Below are positions 44,060 through 53,116 of a stretch of DNA of 64,000 nucleotides, one piece after another (positions within the stretch are counted from its first letter, which is position 1; every line of letters begins with the position of its first letter). This DNA is from an uncultured Roseburia sp. (lineage in GTDB: Bacteria; Bacillota; Clostridia; Lachnospirales; Lachnospiraceae): contig UQNW01000013.1 of NCBI GenBank assembly GCA_900542495.1, positions 28,446 to 92,445 on the forward strand, read 5' to 3'. The position numbers and the translations under genes are program-made. The notes below the pieces were generated by a model. That model ran no database searches and was not told the origin of the DNA. It saw only the letters and a program-made list of their open reading frames with translations.

Positions 44060-44095
44060 TGAGCAGACCTCATAGTAATAATGAAAGTCTGCTCA
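44060..44095 (-). terminator. Terminator of the TasA-like gene
   Basis: TGAGCAGAC and GTCTGCTCA pair around an 18-nt loop 35 bp after the stop, with ATTTTATGG following on the minus strand. The sortase gene downstream would then need readthrough or its own promoter. Confidence 0.65.
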
Positions 44096-44130
44096 AATGA
44101 TTTTTTATATTTGATAATCCGGTTCAGTTT

Positions 44131-44757
44131 TTAGTTAAAGGAAACTTCTCCAAGTGCAGCTGTGTAAGTTGAAAATCCGGCTGCCTGAACTGCACATGCG
44201 GAAACTTTGATTGGTGTAAAGGTGGTATCTGCTGTCACATCTGCACCAACTGTTACGTTGTTGAAAATCGTAGAATGTTCTGATTTGGAAATAATGTCTT
44301 TTTTGGCATATACTTTGTAATCAATATCTGTCAATGACTTTGCATCTTTATAATCGTCTGTTACATCTACCCAGTCACCTGCGTAAGCAATTGTAAGATC
44401 AGGATTTACATTTACGATTTTTGCAAATACCCATGCATCCTGTGAATCAGAAGCCATGTGTACAGTCGGATCTTTGCATACCACTTCTCCTGCAACCAGA
44501 TCCTTATACTGATTTTCTTTCACACTCCAAACATTGGCTCCGTCTGCATCCACATATAATCCGCTTTCTGCATCTCTCGCAACTTTTGATTCGGATAAAC
44601 CGCCCTGCAATTCCTCGTCAAAGTTTACATTACCAACCGTAAATGTATTGCTGACTGTTCCGGTTGTGCTGGTCAGGTAAGCAAATGTGCTGCCTGCTCC
44701 GATTGCTCCAATCAATGATACTGTTCCAAGCATTGTGACTAATTTTGTTTTTTTCAT
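44131..44757 (-). CDS. TasA/camelysin-like fibre protein with SipW-type signal peptide
   Basis: A 208-residue secreted protein. The signal region reads KLVTMLGTVSLIGAIGAGST then FAYLTSTTGTVSNTF, the hallmark of SipW-processed proteins such as TasA and CalY. The mature part is beta-rich with an Asp-rich centre and no anchor. TasA forms extracellular fibres in Bacillus biofilms, so a fibre subunit is the best inference. The ATG at 44757 follows GGAGAAC. It has its own promoter with two SARP-like heptamers and a terminator, so it is a monocistronic, probably strongly expressed, subunit. Confidence 0.88.
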   Translation of the reverse strand: MKKTKLVTMLGTVSLIGAIGAGSTFAYLTSTTGTVSNTFTVGNVNFDEELQGGLSESKVARDAESGLYVDADGANVWSVKENQYKDLVAGEVVCKDPTVHMASDSQDAWVFAKIVNVNPDLTIAYAGDWVDVTDDYKDAKSLTDIDYKVYAKKDIISKSEHSTIFNNVTVGADVTADTTFTPIKVSACAVQAAGFSTYTAALGEVSFN

Positions 44758-44816
44758 AATTTTTTGTTCTCCTTTTTTATAATTTTTAATAACTCTTATG
44801 TATGCTTTCCAATATT

Positions 44817-44849
44817 GTTTTATCATGAGTCGGTCACACACCGGTCATA
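44817..44849 (-). promoter_or_regulatory. SARP-type heptamer repeats and -10 of the TasA-like gene
   Basis: On the minus strand TATGACC (44843-44849) and TGTGACC (44832-44838) are direct heptamer repeats with an 11-bp period. A weak -10 (TAAAAC at 44817-44822, or ATAAAA one base over) lies 8-9 bp downstream of the second. There is no independent -35. The same layout precedes the operon start at 53743. Confidence 0.6.
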
Positions 44850-44876
44850 TGCAAGAACTTTCATTCTTTTTATTGC

Positions 44877-45386
44877 TTATGCATGCTCATTTGTTTTTGA
44901 TATCGTTTTTTCTTCCTCAAAAATATCCGGCAGAAACGTCAAGAGTATCAGCACGATCAAAACACCGCATACGACCGCAATTCCCACAGGCGTCTTTGCA
45001 TATATCGAAATATAACCCAGATAAGGAACATGAAATGCATACACGCCCACGATCTGCTGCCATGCAACAGGCGAGGCATCCGCGACATTATTGGCGTCTC
45101 CCTGCGTGATGACAGTCTGGTCTTCCTGATCGACCGAAATAACGCGATGCGTCACTAACGTTTCCGGTGACAGCTCATAGGTGACGACTGCCCCCTCCTC
45201 TAAAGCCTTGCCGGAAAACGCTTTGTCATACACGATCGCTCCGACCGGGATTCCCGGCTCCATGCTCCCGCTTAGTACCGCATATTGGCTGTATCCCAAG
45301 ATTTTTGGAACAAACAGAAGACCTGCGATTCCTAATAATCCGAGAAATATCAGCATAGATAAAATTCCGCAAATTTTTTTCATCAT
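44877..45386 (-). CDS. sipW: ER-type signal peptidase I (SipW)
   Basis: Specialised signal peptidase of 169 residues that cleaves TasA-type preproteins. It has an N-terminal and a C-terminal membrane helix (about 8-30 and 130-152). The nucleophile Ser is in YAVLSGSMEPGIPVGAI, and a His replaces the bacterial Lys in LVTHRVISVD, the mark of the archaeal/ER-type enzymes. The downstream GDANN motif is conserved. It lies between two of its predicted substrates, 21 bp after the CalY-like gene. Confidence 0.93.
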   Translation of the reverse strand: MMKKICGILSMLIFLGLLGIAGLLFVPKILGYSQYAVLSGSMEPGIPVGAIVYDKAFSGKALEEGAVVTYELSPETLVTHRVISVDQEDQTVITQGDANNVADASPVAWQQIVGVYAFHVPYLGYISIYAKTPVGIAVVCGVLIVLILLTFLPDIFEEEKTISKTNEHA

Positions 45387-45407
45387 CTTCTTTTGCGCCT
45401 TTCTGAC

Positions 45408-46016
45408 TTATTTTGTTACTTTTGCAAAAAAATCCTGTATGGTGTTTAATTCTGCCTTCTCACCAGCATGATAATTCTCTGCAAACACTGCTTCCTGATA
45501 CACGGTGATGTCAAAGTTCTTTGTGACCTCTCCAATTTTTACCGCGTCAAATAAAGTCCCGGTATTCTGCCCCGGTGCGATCGGGCTATTGTAGTAATAC
45601 CAGCCGTCCGCACCCTGATACCAGCCGATTCCGTCACCGTCCGGATCATATAACGTTGTCTCCGTAGCGATACGGTCTGCCGCTGCCCCTTTTTCTGTAA
45701 AAACACTGTCCTTCCAGGCACCGCTTAACAGCGTAACATCTGTCTGCTGTGGAGATACCGTGATCCTTGCACGGATAAACGCATCGGAAATTCCGGTATT
45801 TTGAACACTCGGATTTTTCTTTATTGTACTGCCTGATTTTACGTCACCGTCTAATTCTTCCTGAATCTCCGTAGTGACTCCGGCTGCCCGGAACGTATTC
45901 GTTACTGTTCCCGCTGTTGCCGTGACAATTGCAAATGTTGTAGCTGTTCCAATAATTCCAACAATCAGTGCAATTGTAATCACAAATATTTTTTTCTTTT
46001 TCCATATCTCTTTCAT
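45408..46016 (-). CDS. CalY/TasA-like protein with SipW-type signal peptide
   Basis: A 202-residue paralogue of the TasA-like protein. Its signal region (KIFVITIALIVGIIGTATT then FAIVTATAGTVTNTF) aligns well with that of the gene at 44131. The mature part contains a DPDGDGIGW stretch like a calcium loop and ends without an anchor. The second ATG (46016) is preferred because GGAGG is 8 bp upstream of it. It lies 15 bp after the VWA gene and 21 bp before sipW, so these three genes form a cassette. Confidence 0.88.
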   Translation of the reverse strand: MKEIWKKKKIFVITIALIVGIIGTATTFAIVTATAGTVTNTFRAAGVTTEIQEELDGDVKSGSTIKKNPSVQNTGISDAFIRARITVSPQQTDVTLLSGAWKDSVFTEKGAAADRIATETTLYDPDGDGIGWYQGADGWYYYNSPIAPGQNTGTLFDAVKIGEVTKNFDITVYQEAVFAENYHAGEKAELNTIQDFFAKVTK

Positions 46017-46031
46017 ACACATTGCCTCCGA

Positions 46032-49000
46032 TTATTTTCGCACATCCGCTGTAAACTGATTGTCAACCCAGGTCGTACTCTCTGCCTTGTTGCCAATTAC
46101 AAATTTATTTTTTACTGCGTCTGTATCTGTCAATTTTCCGTCGTTTCTGGTCTTGTTATTTCTGGCAGTGATCTTGGCACTGTCCGCCTTCAAATGCTGG
46201 TCTGCCGCTGTCGTCACAAAGTTTTTTGCATCAAAGCTGCACGCTTCCTCCCGACTGCAGATACCCATAGCAAATTTGACACTGTTTCCATTGATTCTGG
46301 ACGCACAGTTTGTGTCTGCCTCAAACTCTTTTAAGGTAAATCCCATTGTGTCAAGTTCTTCCACCTGATAGATTCCCTGCGCAAGTCCTTCTAACGTGGT
46401 CTGCGCTTTCACATTGAACAATCCGTTTGTCGTGGTCTGCTCCTCTGTACCTTTTTCGCCAAAACGCAGTGTCTTGTAATAAATATCCCCCGTCGTCTGG
46501 TTGGTGATCTTAAAGGTAAAGACCGGATCTCCCTCACTGGCTTTGATATCTTTTTTGCTGATCTTCTTTGTGAGTGTCAGCACTCCGGTTTTTACTTTTA
46601 CCTCATATCTGCCTGCGTAAGCCTCGCCTTCCACTGTGGCAGCCTCCACCTCTGTGTTATTTTTATAAACGACACCATTGATCGTGCAGTTTGCATTTGA
46701 AGCGTCCGTTGCTTCCTCAACCTGAAAAAATGCCTTTGCATAATACGTGATATCTTTTTCTGGTTTTTCTTTTTTCAGATTTTCCATGGAAATCTCTTTC
46801 TGACAATTCTTATCCGTATAGAAAATCATATTTAATTTGGAAGCATCTATGTCATTGCTGTCACACATGCGTCCTTTCGCATCCTCGGCATACTGCCCTA
46901 AACTCTCGCCAAGAAAGATTGTATCCTCGGCATCTGAAATCTGATATTGGATTCTGACATTTACAGTCGGCTGTGGGAGTTCCAGCTGTGTACCTCCGAC
47001 GCTGAGATAAGAACCCGGATTCACATTCGTTGTGACATTATTTCCACCCGGGTAAGATTCTTTTGCCACAATCTGAATCGTCTTACACCACCCGGCAGTT
47101 CCGTTTTCCTTTGGCTTCACTTCCTGGCCGATCCAGCTTATCGTTGTCGTTTGATCCTCATTTACGGTAACGGTCGCACCGTCCGCTTTCAGACGCTCTA
47201 TCTCTGCCTCTGTCAGTTCAAATCTGGAATCAATGACATCTGTCACCTGCACGCCGGTCAGCGACTTTGACTGCGTGATCGTACTCTGGATCTTCTGGAA
47301 GATTTTATTTAACTCTTCTGCTGTTTCCGCTGTAAATGCGCAGCCTGTGGATGCCACTTTCGTTTCCAGCCATGTGGCTGTATCGCCGTTTAAACCAAGT
47401 CCTACGGTAATGACCGTGCAGCCTGCTGTCTTTAATTTCTGCGCTGAGAGTTCTGTCTGGTATTGATCCGAGTTGCTCGAAGGTTCTCCGTCCGAAAAAA
47501 GAATGACATATTTCTTATTGTCATCGACCGCTTTTTTCAATTCCTGATAAGCGATCTCTAACCCTTTCTGCGGGGAAGTGCCACCGTCAGCAAAAAGAGC
47601 GTTCACTGCCTTTAACATTTCGTTTTCGTTTACTTTTGCAAGACCATGATTTAGCTTTCCTTCGGTGCTGCTATACCACCCGTTTCCAGTTCCATAGAAG
47701 GTTGCGATTCCAATAAGGCTCTCCGGGGATGTTTCCGCAACTCCTGTCACAAAACCGCTTGCCGCATCTTTCAGCGCGGTGATTTTCGCATTCCATGTTG
47801 CAATCACATCACTGTCAGACAGGTTCTGATAACTGCCACTGACATATTTTTTCCAGGCATCGTCAAAATATTTGACCGGATATTTTGCATATTTATTACC
47901 GGAAACCGATGTCGTACCCATGCCAACACTTTCGTTTGTTTTCCACGGTCCCCAGCCACTTTGTTCATACTTATTCCAGTAATAGACTTTGTTGGTATCT
48001 AATGAATTTTTTACCTGTGCAAAAGTTCCTAAATCCGTCAGCTTGTTGCTTCCTGACAAAATTTCATTCATGGAACCGGACAGGTCAAATACAAGCATGA
48101 CATCCACCTTCTGTGTCTGCTCCACGGTTGTCTGCGAAGTCACAATGGAACTCGCATCAAGCGTGATCTGGTATTCACGTTTTTCCCAGTCTGTCAGTTT
48201 TGCCGTCTTGTGATACTCAACATCCTTATCCGTAAATTCGACCGGTTTCTCCGGTGGTATGACCGGCACATCATCCTCCACAACCTTGACCACACTAGCA
48301 TTCGGAAGTGTAAACTTCATGTTACAGTTTGCTTTTGCTGCTCCGCGCTCCATATATAAAACGGTCAGATGATGTTCCTGATTTTTATCTCCCTGCTCTT
48401 TGTCAATATAGTTCCAAAGATCAACGGTATCCGTCAATGCATCATGAATACCACCCAGATCAATGACAACCTGTTTTCCGTCTAAAATCACCCAGAGGTC
48501 ATCATCCCCGGTAAAAGAATAATTCAGATCTCCAATGTAATCACCCAGCGTGAACGTCACATCATAACGCATTCCAAAATAGAAGTTGTTTCCGCCGAAT
48601 GGCAGAAAATCAGCTCCCGCTGTTGCCGCCACATTGTTTTTATCGTCTAACACTTCTTTCAGCTCATAAGTATCTCCACTTTGTGAAAATTTTAACTGAT
48701 ATCCTTTTTTGACGGTCAGCCCAACCGTATTTGCGGCTGTCTCTCCGTCTTTTGGAAACACGCCCGGCTCGTTCACACTGAAAAGTACTTCCTTATAATC
48801 CTCACTTAATCCGGTAACAATTCCGGTCTTCTTTGCATTTTCCCCGCTTCCGGCGGTATAAACATTAATGTGCTGGTCTGACTCTGTGCCGTCCTTATTT
48901 TTCTTTTTTGTGATCGTATCGTATCGGTTTTCCTCTAAATTCTGGGATACAGTTCCCACCGTAAAACGATCCCCTATTTTTTCAGAAGGATAATTGTCAT

Positions 49001-49826
49001 CCGCATTGATACTTAAATCGGCTCTCGCCTCTCCATTTGTGTCATACGGGATCACATCATAATCATAAAATGCTGCATCTGCGATATATTCTGCCGTTTT
49101 GGCGTTATAAAATACTTTTACGGTCGAATCTTCCTCAATCGGTATTGCTGCCAACGCTTCCCCGGAAATTGTCTCGTCGTCCACCTGCACATAATCCACA
49201 TCCCAGTTTACCGCCTTGTTGTAATCTGAGATTTTTGCTCCCGGTGTCAGCACACAGACATCATCACTATAGATTTTTCCGCTCTGCTCATCTTCCTCAC
49301 TGCATTTTCTGGCATCATAATGTTCGATCGTAACTGTCACAGTATCTTCGCCACAATTGACGATCCTGTATTTGGAAGGATCTGCTTCATCCGCGGAACT
49401 TAGTATTGTTTTTAATTTGCGTAGTTTCTGCTCCTCAATTGTTTCCGTTGCTTTTGTAGATTCTGTGGATTCGATCATTTCTGTCGTTTCTGTATGTTCT
49501 GCCTCTTCGGTGGATTCGATTGTCTCTGTATTTTCAGCAGATTCTATACTTTCCGTAGATTCTGTTGTTTCTGTATTATCTATGCTTTCTGCTGGTTTGA
49601 TTGAATCAGCCGTTTCTTTTGTATCCGTTGATTTATTCTTTTCACTTTCCCCAACGCTTTCTGTATTTTCAACGGATTCCGATGCAGCATTTACCTCGCG
49701 CACCAGTTCCGTGGAAACTTCGGTTGTATCCACACTCGTTGCATTGGTGACCATTACATCCGATGTCAGCAACGCAGCGCATATCAAAAATGCGATTCCT
49801 TTTTTCACAATGGCTGCAAACTTCAT
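46032..49826 (-). CDS. Large secreted VWA / fibro-slime adhesin without wall anchor
   Basis: A 1264-residue protein. It has a signal peptide (about 1-29, ending TNATS) and a Ser/Thr/Glu-rich low-complexity stretch (about 50-135). A fibro-slime/PA14-like domain follows (about 350-510), with SFTGDDDLWVILDG and DLGGIHDALTD. The von Willebrand A domain (about 573-860) has the MIDAS residues D581-S583-S585 in DLSGS, the GGTSPQ threonine and the FSDGEP Asp. C-terminal pilin-like beta domains (about 1100-1230) contain VLTLTKKISKKDIKA and VFTFKITN. There is no LPXTG-like signal or membrane helix at the C terminus. GGAGG precedes the ATG. Adhesion as part of, or at the tip of, a fibre is inferred. Confidence 0.88.
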   Translation of the reverse strand: MKFAAIVKKGIAFLICAALLTSDVMVTNATSVDTTEVSTELVREVNAASESVENTESVGESEKNKSTDTKETADSIKPAESIDNTETTESTESIESAENTETIESTEEAEHTETTEMIESTESTKATETIEEQKLRKLKTILSSADEADPSKYRIVNCGEDTVTVTIEHYDARKCSEEDEQSGKIYSDDVCVLTPGAKISDYNKAVNWDVDYVQVDDETISGEALAAIPIEEDSTVKVFYNAKTAEYIADAAFYDYDVIPYDTNGEARADLSINADDNYPSEKIGDRFTVGTVSQNLEENRYDTITKKKNKDGTESDQHINVYTAGSGENAKKTGIVTGLSEDYKEVLFSVNEPGVFPKDGETAANTVGLTVKKGYQLKFSQSGDTYELKEVLDDKNNVAATAGADFLPFGGNNFYFGMRYDVTFTLGDYIGDLNYSFTGDDDLWVILDGKQVVIDLGGIHDALTDTVDLWNYIDKEQGDKNQEHHLTVLYMERGAAKANCNMKFTLPNASVVKVVEDDVPVIPPEKPVEFTDKDVEYHKTAKLTDWEKREYQITLDASSIVTSQTTVEQTQKVDVMLVFDLSGSMNEILSGSNKLTDLGTFAQVKNSLDTNKVYYWNKYEQSGWGPWKTNESVGMGTTSVSGNKYAKYPVKYFDDAWKKYVSGSYQNLSDSDVIATWNAKITALKDAASGFVTGVAETSPESLIGIATFYGTGNGWYSSTEGKLNHGLAKVNENEMLKAVNALFADGGTSPQKGLEIAYQELKKAVDDNKKYVILFSDGEPSSNSDQYQTELSAQKLKTAGCTVITVGLGLNGDTATWLETKVASTGCAFTAETAEELNKIFQKIQSTITQSKSLTGVQVTDVIDSRFELTEAEIERLKADGATVTVNEDQTTTISWIGQEVKPKENGTAGWCKTIQIVAKESYPGGNNVTTNVNPGSYLSVGGTQLELPQPTVNVRIQYQISDAEDTIFLGESLGQYAEDAKGRMCDSNDIDASKLNMIFYTDKNCQKEISMENLKKEKPEKDITYYAKAFFQVEEATDASNANCTINGVVYKNNTEVEAATVEGEAYAGRYEVKVKTGVLTLTKKISKKDIKASEGDPVFTFKITNQTTGDIYYKTLRFGEKGTEEQTTTNGLFNVKAQTTLEGLAQGIYQVEELDTMGFTLKEFEADTNCASRINGNSVKFAMGICSREEACSFDAKNFVTTAADQHLKADSAKITARNNKTRNDGKLTDTDAVKNKFVIGNKAESTTWVDNQFTADVRK
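49420..49745 (-). repeat. Ser/Thr/Glu-rich low-complexity coding repeat
   Basis: Degenerate tandem codons for T-E-S-T-E and E-N-T-E-S units near the N terminus of the VWA protein, probably a flexible, wall-spanning or glycosylated stalk. The antisense frame is open over this stretch only because of the biased composition. Confidence 0.7.
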
Positions 49827-49878
49827 ACAATCCTCCTTGCTCCTGCCCTTTGATCTACTGTTTTCTTCTCAAAAGATT

Positions 49879-51102
49879 TCATCCTGTGTATTTATGTAAA
49901 ATGTTGTCTGCGGTTTCCACTTTTTCCATATTTATCTTCATTTTCAGGTTCCGGTAAATTTTATTTTCCTGATAAAAATTGGAAATAATCCTGTTTGCAA
50001 CACTTCTTCCTGCCTCATAAGTGCAGGTTGAAAGTAAAATGACATACTGCGAATCACTGTACTGCGCAGCGACATCCCCTGCCCGGAGAGAGTGCTTTAA
50101 CGTTTCTGTCAGATGCTGCATCGCATTTCTGATCCGGAACCACTCCACCTCACATCCCTTGCCGCTCATCTTCTCCCTTTCATTTAGCGTGACCAACAGT
50201 AAATATTCCTTTTCATCAAATCTGGCTGTTTTTCTTGCTTCCAATCTGTATATCTCCCGGAATACCGGATATCCGCACAAAAAAACACCCTCCGGATTTT
50301 CTTCCGAAATATCCTGATACACTTCGGCTAGTCCTCTCACTTTTCCGCTTTTTTTCATTTTCAGTAATTTATCATAAATGCCTTTTAATTTTGTAAATTC
50401 AGAAATTCCAAGCTGCCGCTGCAAAAGTTCACATGCCTTCGTGTAAACCTCCATGGCAGAACCGATTTTATTTTCCTCTGCCATAGCCCTGATCAGATAG
50501 CAATACAAATCCTCATCCAGACTCTCCTTTAAAAGTGCCCGGCTGCACAGCACCTCAAGCTCCTCAAATCTGCGTGTGGAGACGTACAGGTCACACAAAT
50601 ACTTCACGCCGCTTAAATAAAGGGAATGATAATAAGTGGTCAATGTTATCACCCAGTGCATCTCCGTATTTTTCTGCATGAAATCGCCCTGATAAAGTGC
50701 AAGTGCTGTATTTAATTCCAAAATGGCTTCTTCCTCTTTCATCTGCTTCTGCTTTATACCCTCTAACATCTGCTCAAACTGTTCTGCATCCACCCGAACT
50801 TCCAGTTCCGGATTAAAATGGTAAGAACCCTGTCTTGTCAGAATAAACTCTGTCTCGCCAAAATGCTTTTTCAGAAGAGTTCTCAGCCGATACATCAGAT
50901 TTTTCAGTGCACCCGCCGGATTTTCCGTTTCATCCTCCAGCCACAATGCCTCTGCCAGTTCATCGATCGTGACGGACTGATTTCTGTGAATGAGCAGATA
51001 TCCTAAAAGATTGGTCAGTTTTGAAGATCGTATGTCATCCTCGTTCAAGGTATGTTCTTCATTTTTGATCTGGAATTTTCCCAAAGTACGAATGGTAAAC
51101 AT
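49879..51102 (-). CDS. SARP-like transcriptional activator (OmpR-type HTH + BTAD)
   Basis: A 407-residue regulator. The N-terminal OmpR-type winged helix (about 1-95; FTIRTLGKFQI, RSSKLTNLLGYLLIHRNQSV, NLMYRLRTLLKKH) is followed by a bacterial transcriptional activation domain of TPR-like helices (about 100-250; ALYQGDFMQ, CSRALLKESLDEDLYCYLIRA). This is the SARP architecture. A C-terminal third of about 150 residues (YLLLVTLNE, LRAGDVAAQYSDSQYVILL) looks like a degenerate GGDEF-type domain without the GGDEF motif. GGGGAGG precedes the ATG. It sits inside the surface locus, 53 bp upstream of the VWA gene, and is the obvious candidate to bind the heptamer repeats. Confidence 0.85.
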   Translation of the reverse strand: MFTIRTLGKFQIKNEEHTLNEDDIRSSKLTNLLGYLLIHRNQSVTIDELAEALWLEDETENPAGALKNLMYRLRTLLKKHFGETEFILTRQGSYHFNPELEVRVDAEQFEQMLEGIKQKQMKEEEAILELNTALALYQGDFMQKNTEMHWVITLTTYYHSLYLSGVKYLCDLYVSTRRFEELEVLCSRALLKESLDEDLYCYLIRAMAEENKIGSAMEVYTKACELLQRQLGISEFTKLKGIYDKLLKMKKSGKVRGLAEVYQDISEENPEGVFLCGYPVFREIYRLEARKTARFDEKEYLLLVTLNEREKMSGKGCEVEWFRIRNAMQHLTETLKHSLRAGDVAAQYSDSQYVILLSTCTYEAGRSVANRIISNFYQENKIYRNLKMKINMEKVETADNILHKYTG

Positions 51103-51220
51103 GCAGTTTTCCTCCCCTTACGGCATTTATCGCGATTTATACTAACATCTGTTTCAGTCTATAAAAGTCGAAAACTGTACTTTAAACTCCTTGTTACTTC
51201 GACATTACAATTTCTCTTTC

Positions 51221-52294
51221 TTATTTTTTCACTTTCTTTTTGTACACAAGAAATACAATTCCACCGATTACTAAAACTGCGACAATCACACCGATAACCG
51301 GAACTGCGGCAGATACCGATTCTGTTTGAAGTTCCTGTGCGGCAAGCGCTGCATCCTCTTTTTCAACTTCGGCAGAAGACGTTTGTTCTGTATCCGGCAC
51401 ATTTGCTAACGGCGTCTCACTCTCCTCAATCTCAACCGTATCGTTTTCCCCGTCTGCTAACGGCGTCTGTTCGTCGTCAATATCAATATTTTCATTGTCG
51501 TCTGTCTGTTCTGCCGGATTATTTCCTGCCTCCTCCACCACATTCACATCTGCTTCCACGCGGTTTCCTGCTGCATTTCCCGGAACAATGACCGTCTCCT
51601 CAATCTTATTTACAACCGTTTCCGTCCGCGTTGTTCCCGGAATTACCTTTGTCACAGTACTTGTGATCGTATCCACATGCCCTGTGTAGTTGTATTCAAA
51701 CGTTGCCGTATTCTCTTTTCCTTTTTCGAGTTTTAAGGTTTTACTGCTTTCTGTCGGTGTATAATCTGCCACCTCCACCGGCAGCACTGTGATTGTTTCC
51801 TCCGCATTTCCATAAACAATCTTCGGCGCTGCAATCTGCTCCTTAGATTCCCGGTCTATAAAGCTTACCGTGTAGGAAACCGGATCGATCAGACGTTCAT
51901 AGTCCAAAACATATTCCGTGTTTTTCGAAATGACATTATCAGCAACATTCGAAAAATTCTTTAACCGGTAAACTGCTTCTTTTTCATATTTCAGACAGTT
52001 AGAAAACCATGCCGTAAGCTTTGCATCTGTTTCCCAATTTTGCACTACAGATGTAACTTTATCTCCTTTTGCCACTTTTATTTTTATATAGTTTTCTGTC
52101 ACTTCCGTTCCCTGCGGAAGATTGATTTTATCCAGATCAAAGACCGCAGCATTTCCAGCACGAAACGTTACCGTATAGCATTTTTTCTCTGCTGTTTTCT
52201 CAGCAGAAGCCTTGACTGTTGTTACCGGAAGAATCATTGCCATGAATAAAAAAATGGTAAGAAACCCGGTAATCATCTGTTTCATTTTTTTCAT
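51221..52294 (-). CDS. MucBP-like surface protein with C-terminal membrane anchor
   Basis: A 357-residue secreted protein. The signal peptide (about 1-30, ending VKASA) is followed by an unassigned beta-rich region. A MucBP-like module (about 135-200) reads SYTVSFIDRESKEQI...TATFEYNYTG. An acidic stalk with PLAD/PLAN repeats follows, then a C-terminal helix (VPVIGVIVAVLVIGGIVFLVY) and KKKVKK tail. No sortase motif is seen before the helix. The start overlaps the upstream stop as ATGA. A membrane-tethered binding or base protein of the surface structure is inferred. Confidence 0.82.
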   Translation of the reverse strand: MKKMKQMITGFLTIFLFMAMILPVTTVKASAEKTAEKKCYTVTFRAGNAAVFDLDKINLPQGTEVTENYIKIKVAKGDKVTSVVQNWETDAKLTAWFSNCLKYEKEAVYRLKNFSNVADNVISKNTEYVLDYERLIDPVSYTVSFIDRESKEQIAAPKIVYGNAEETITVLPVEVADYTPTESSKTLKLEKGKENTATFEYNYTGHVDTITSTVTKVIPGTTRTETVVNKIEETVIVPGNAAGNRVEADVNVVEEAGNNPAEQTDDNENIDIDDEQTPLADGENDTVEIEESETPLANVPDTEQTSSAEVEKEDAALAAQELQTESVSAAVPVIGVIVAVLVIGGIVFLVYKKKVKK

Positions 52295-53094
52295 GACCTG
52301 TGTTCCACCTTTCTTTTTTTCATTGCAATCCCGACAACCACTACGCCAGCGATCAGAACGCCTGTAAATATTGTTACGGTGAGCGTATCTCCTGTTTTGA
52401 CAGCATGTGCCAGCGGAACGAGCTGTTCTGTGATTGTTTTTGGAATCACTTTATTTACAACTTTCGTGAGAACCGTATCTTTTCCCTGCTCCGTCGCATA
52501 ATTAGTAACAACAACCGGTGCCCTGTCATCTGCATAATAAGCGCGAAATTCAAACTGCATGGCGCCGGTTGCCTTCGAATAGTCGATTCCATTTGCGCTG
52601 TCCATTCCTTCCCCGTCAAGTGTCAGTGTCACATAAACATTCGTCGACTGCCCACAAGCAAGTTCTGTCACATAACGGTACTCATTCAATTCGGTGATTT
52701 CCGCCAGTCCCTCTATACTTGCCACATTCCCTGCATATCCCCCGGCACTCGCATCTAACAACAATGTCTTGTTGGTGTCATCACCAATCTCAACCCGAAA
52801 TTCATAAGCGCCGCCGGAAGATTTTCCTGCCTCCTCCAATGCATCTGTTGTTTTCTGCGACAGGAAAAAAGAAGCCTTATGTGCATTGTTGTTTTCAATT
52901 TTGATCACAGCAGTCCGGCTGTCTCCGGGTGCCATTCCTTCGAATGCTTTTACAAGCTCTGCATTGTCTTTTGCATATACAAGCTGATTATCCTTCGTCA
53001 GCTGCACAGTCTGAACTTCCGCCGCACTGACCACTGACGATACTCCACAGATCAGAACCAGCAACAGTCCGGTTGCGATGTTTTTTATTTTCAT
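52291..53094 (-). CDS. Surface protein with sortase-type AVKTGD sorting signal
   Basis: A 267-residue secreted protein with a classical signal peptide (about 1-25, VVSAAE) and a beta-sandwich-like body resembling the TasA-like neighbours (AVIKIENNNAHKASFFLS). The C-terminal sorting signal is AVKTGD, a hydrophobic helix (VTIFTGVLIAGVVVVGIA) and the tail KKRKVEHRS. The xxTGD motif is a plausible substrate for the locus sortase. The ATG at 53094 is preferred over a TTG 9 bp earlier. It is second in the operon and overlaps the next gene by 4 bp. Confidence 0.85.
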   Translation of the reverse strand: MKIKNIATGLLLVLICGVSSVVSAAEVQTVQLTKDNQLVYAKDNAELVKAFEGMAPGDSRTAVIKIENNNAHKASFFLSQKTTDALEEAGKSSGGAYEFRVEIGDDTNKTLLLDASAGGYAGNVASIEGLAEITELNEYRYVTELACGQSTNVYVTLTLDGEGMDSANGIDYSKATGAMQFEFRAYYADDRAPVVVTNYATEQGKDTVLTKVVNKVIPKTITEQLVPLAHAVKTGDTLTVTIFTGVLIAGVVVVGIAMKKRKVEHRS

Positions 53095-53116
53095 ATACTC
53101 CAATCTCCTTCAACCG

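Noticed and set aside
49357..49899. A 180-codon plus-strand open frame with SVDSI/SVFS repeats
   Set aside because: It is the antisense of the Ser/Thr/Glu-rich repeat of the VWA gene; the repetitive composition keeps the frame open.
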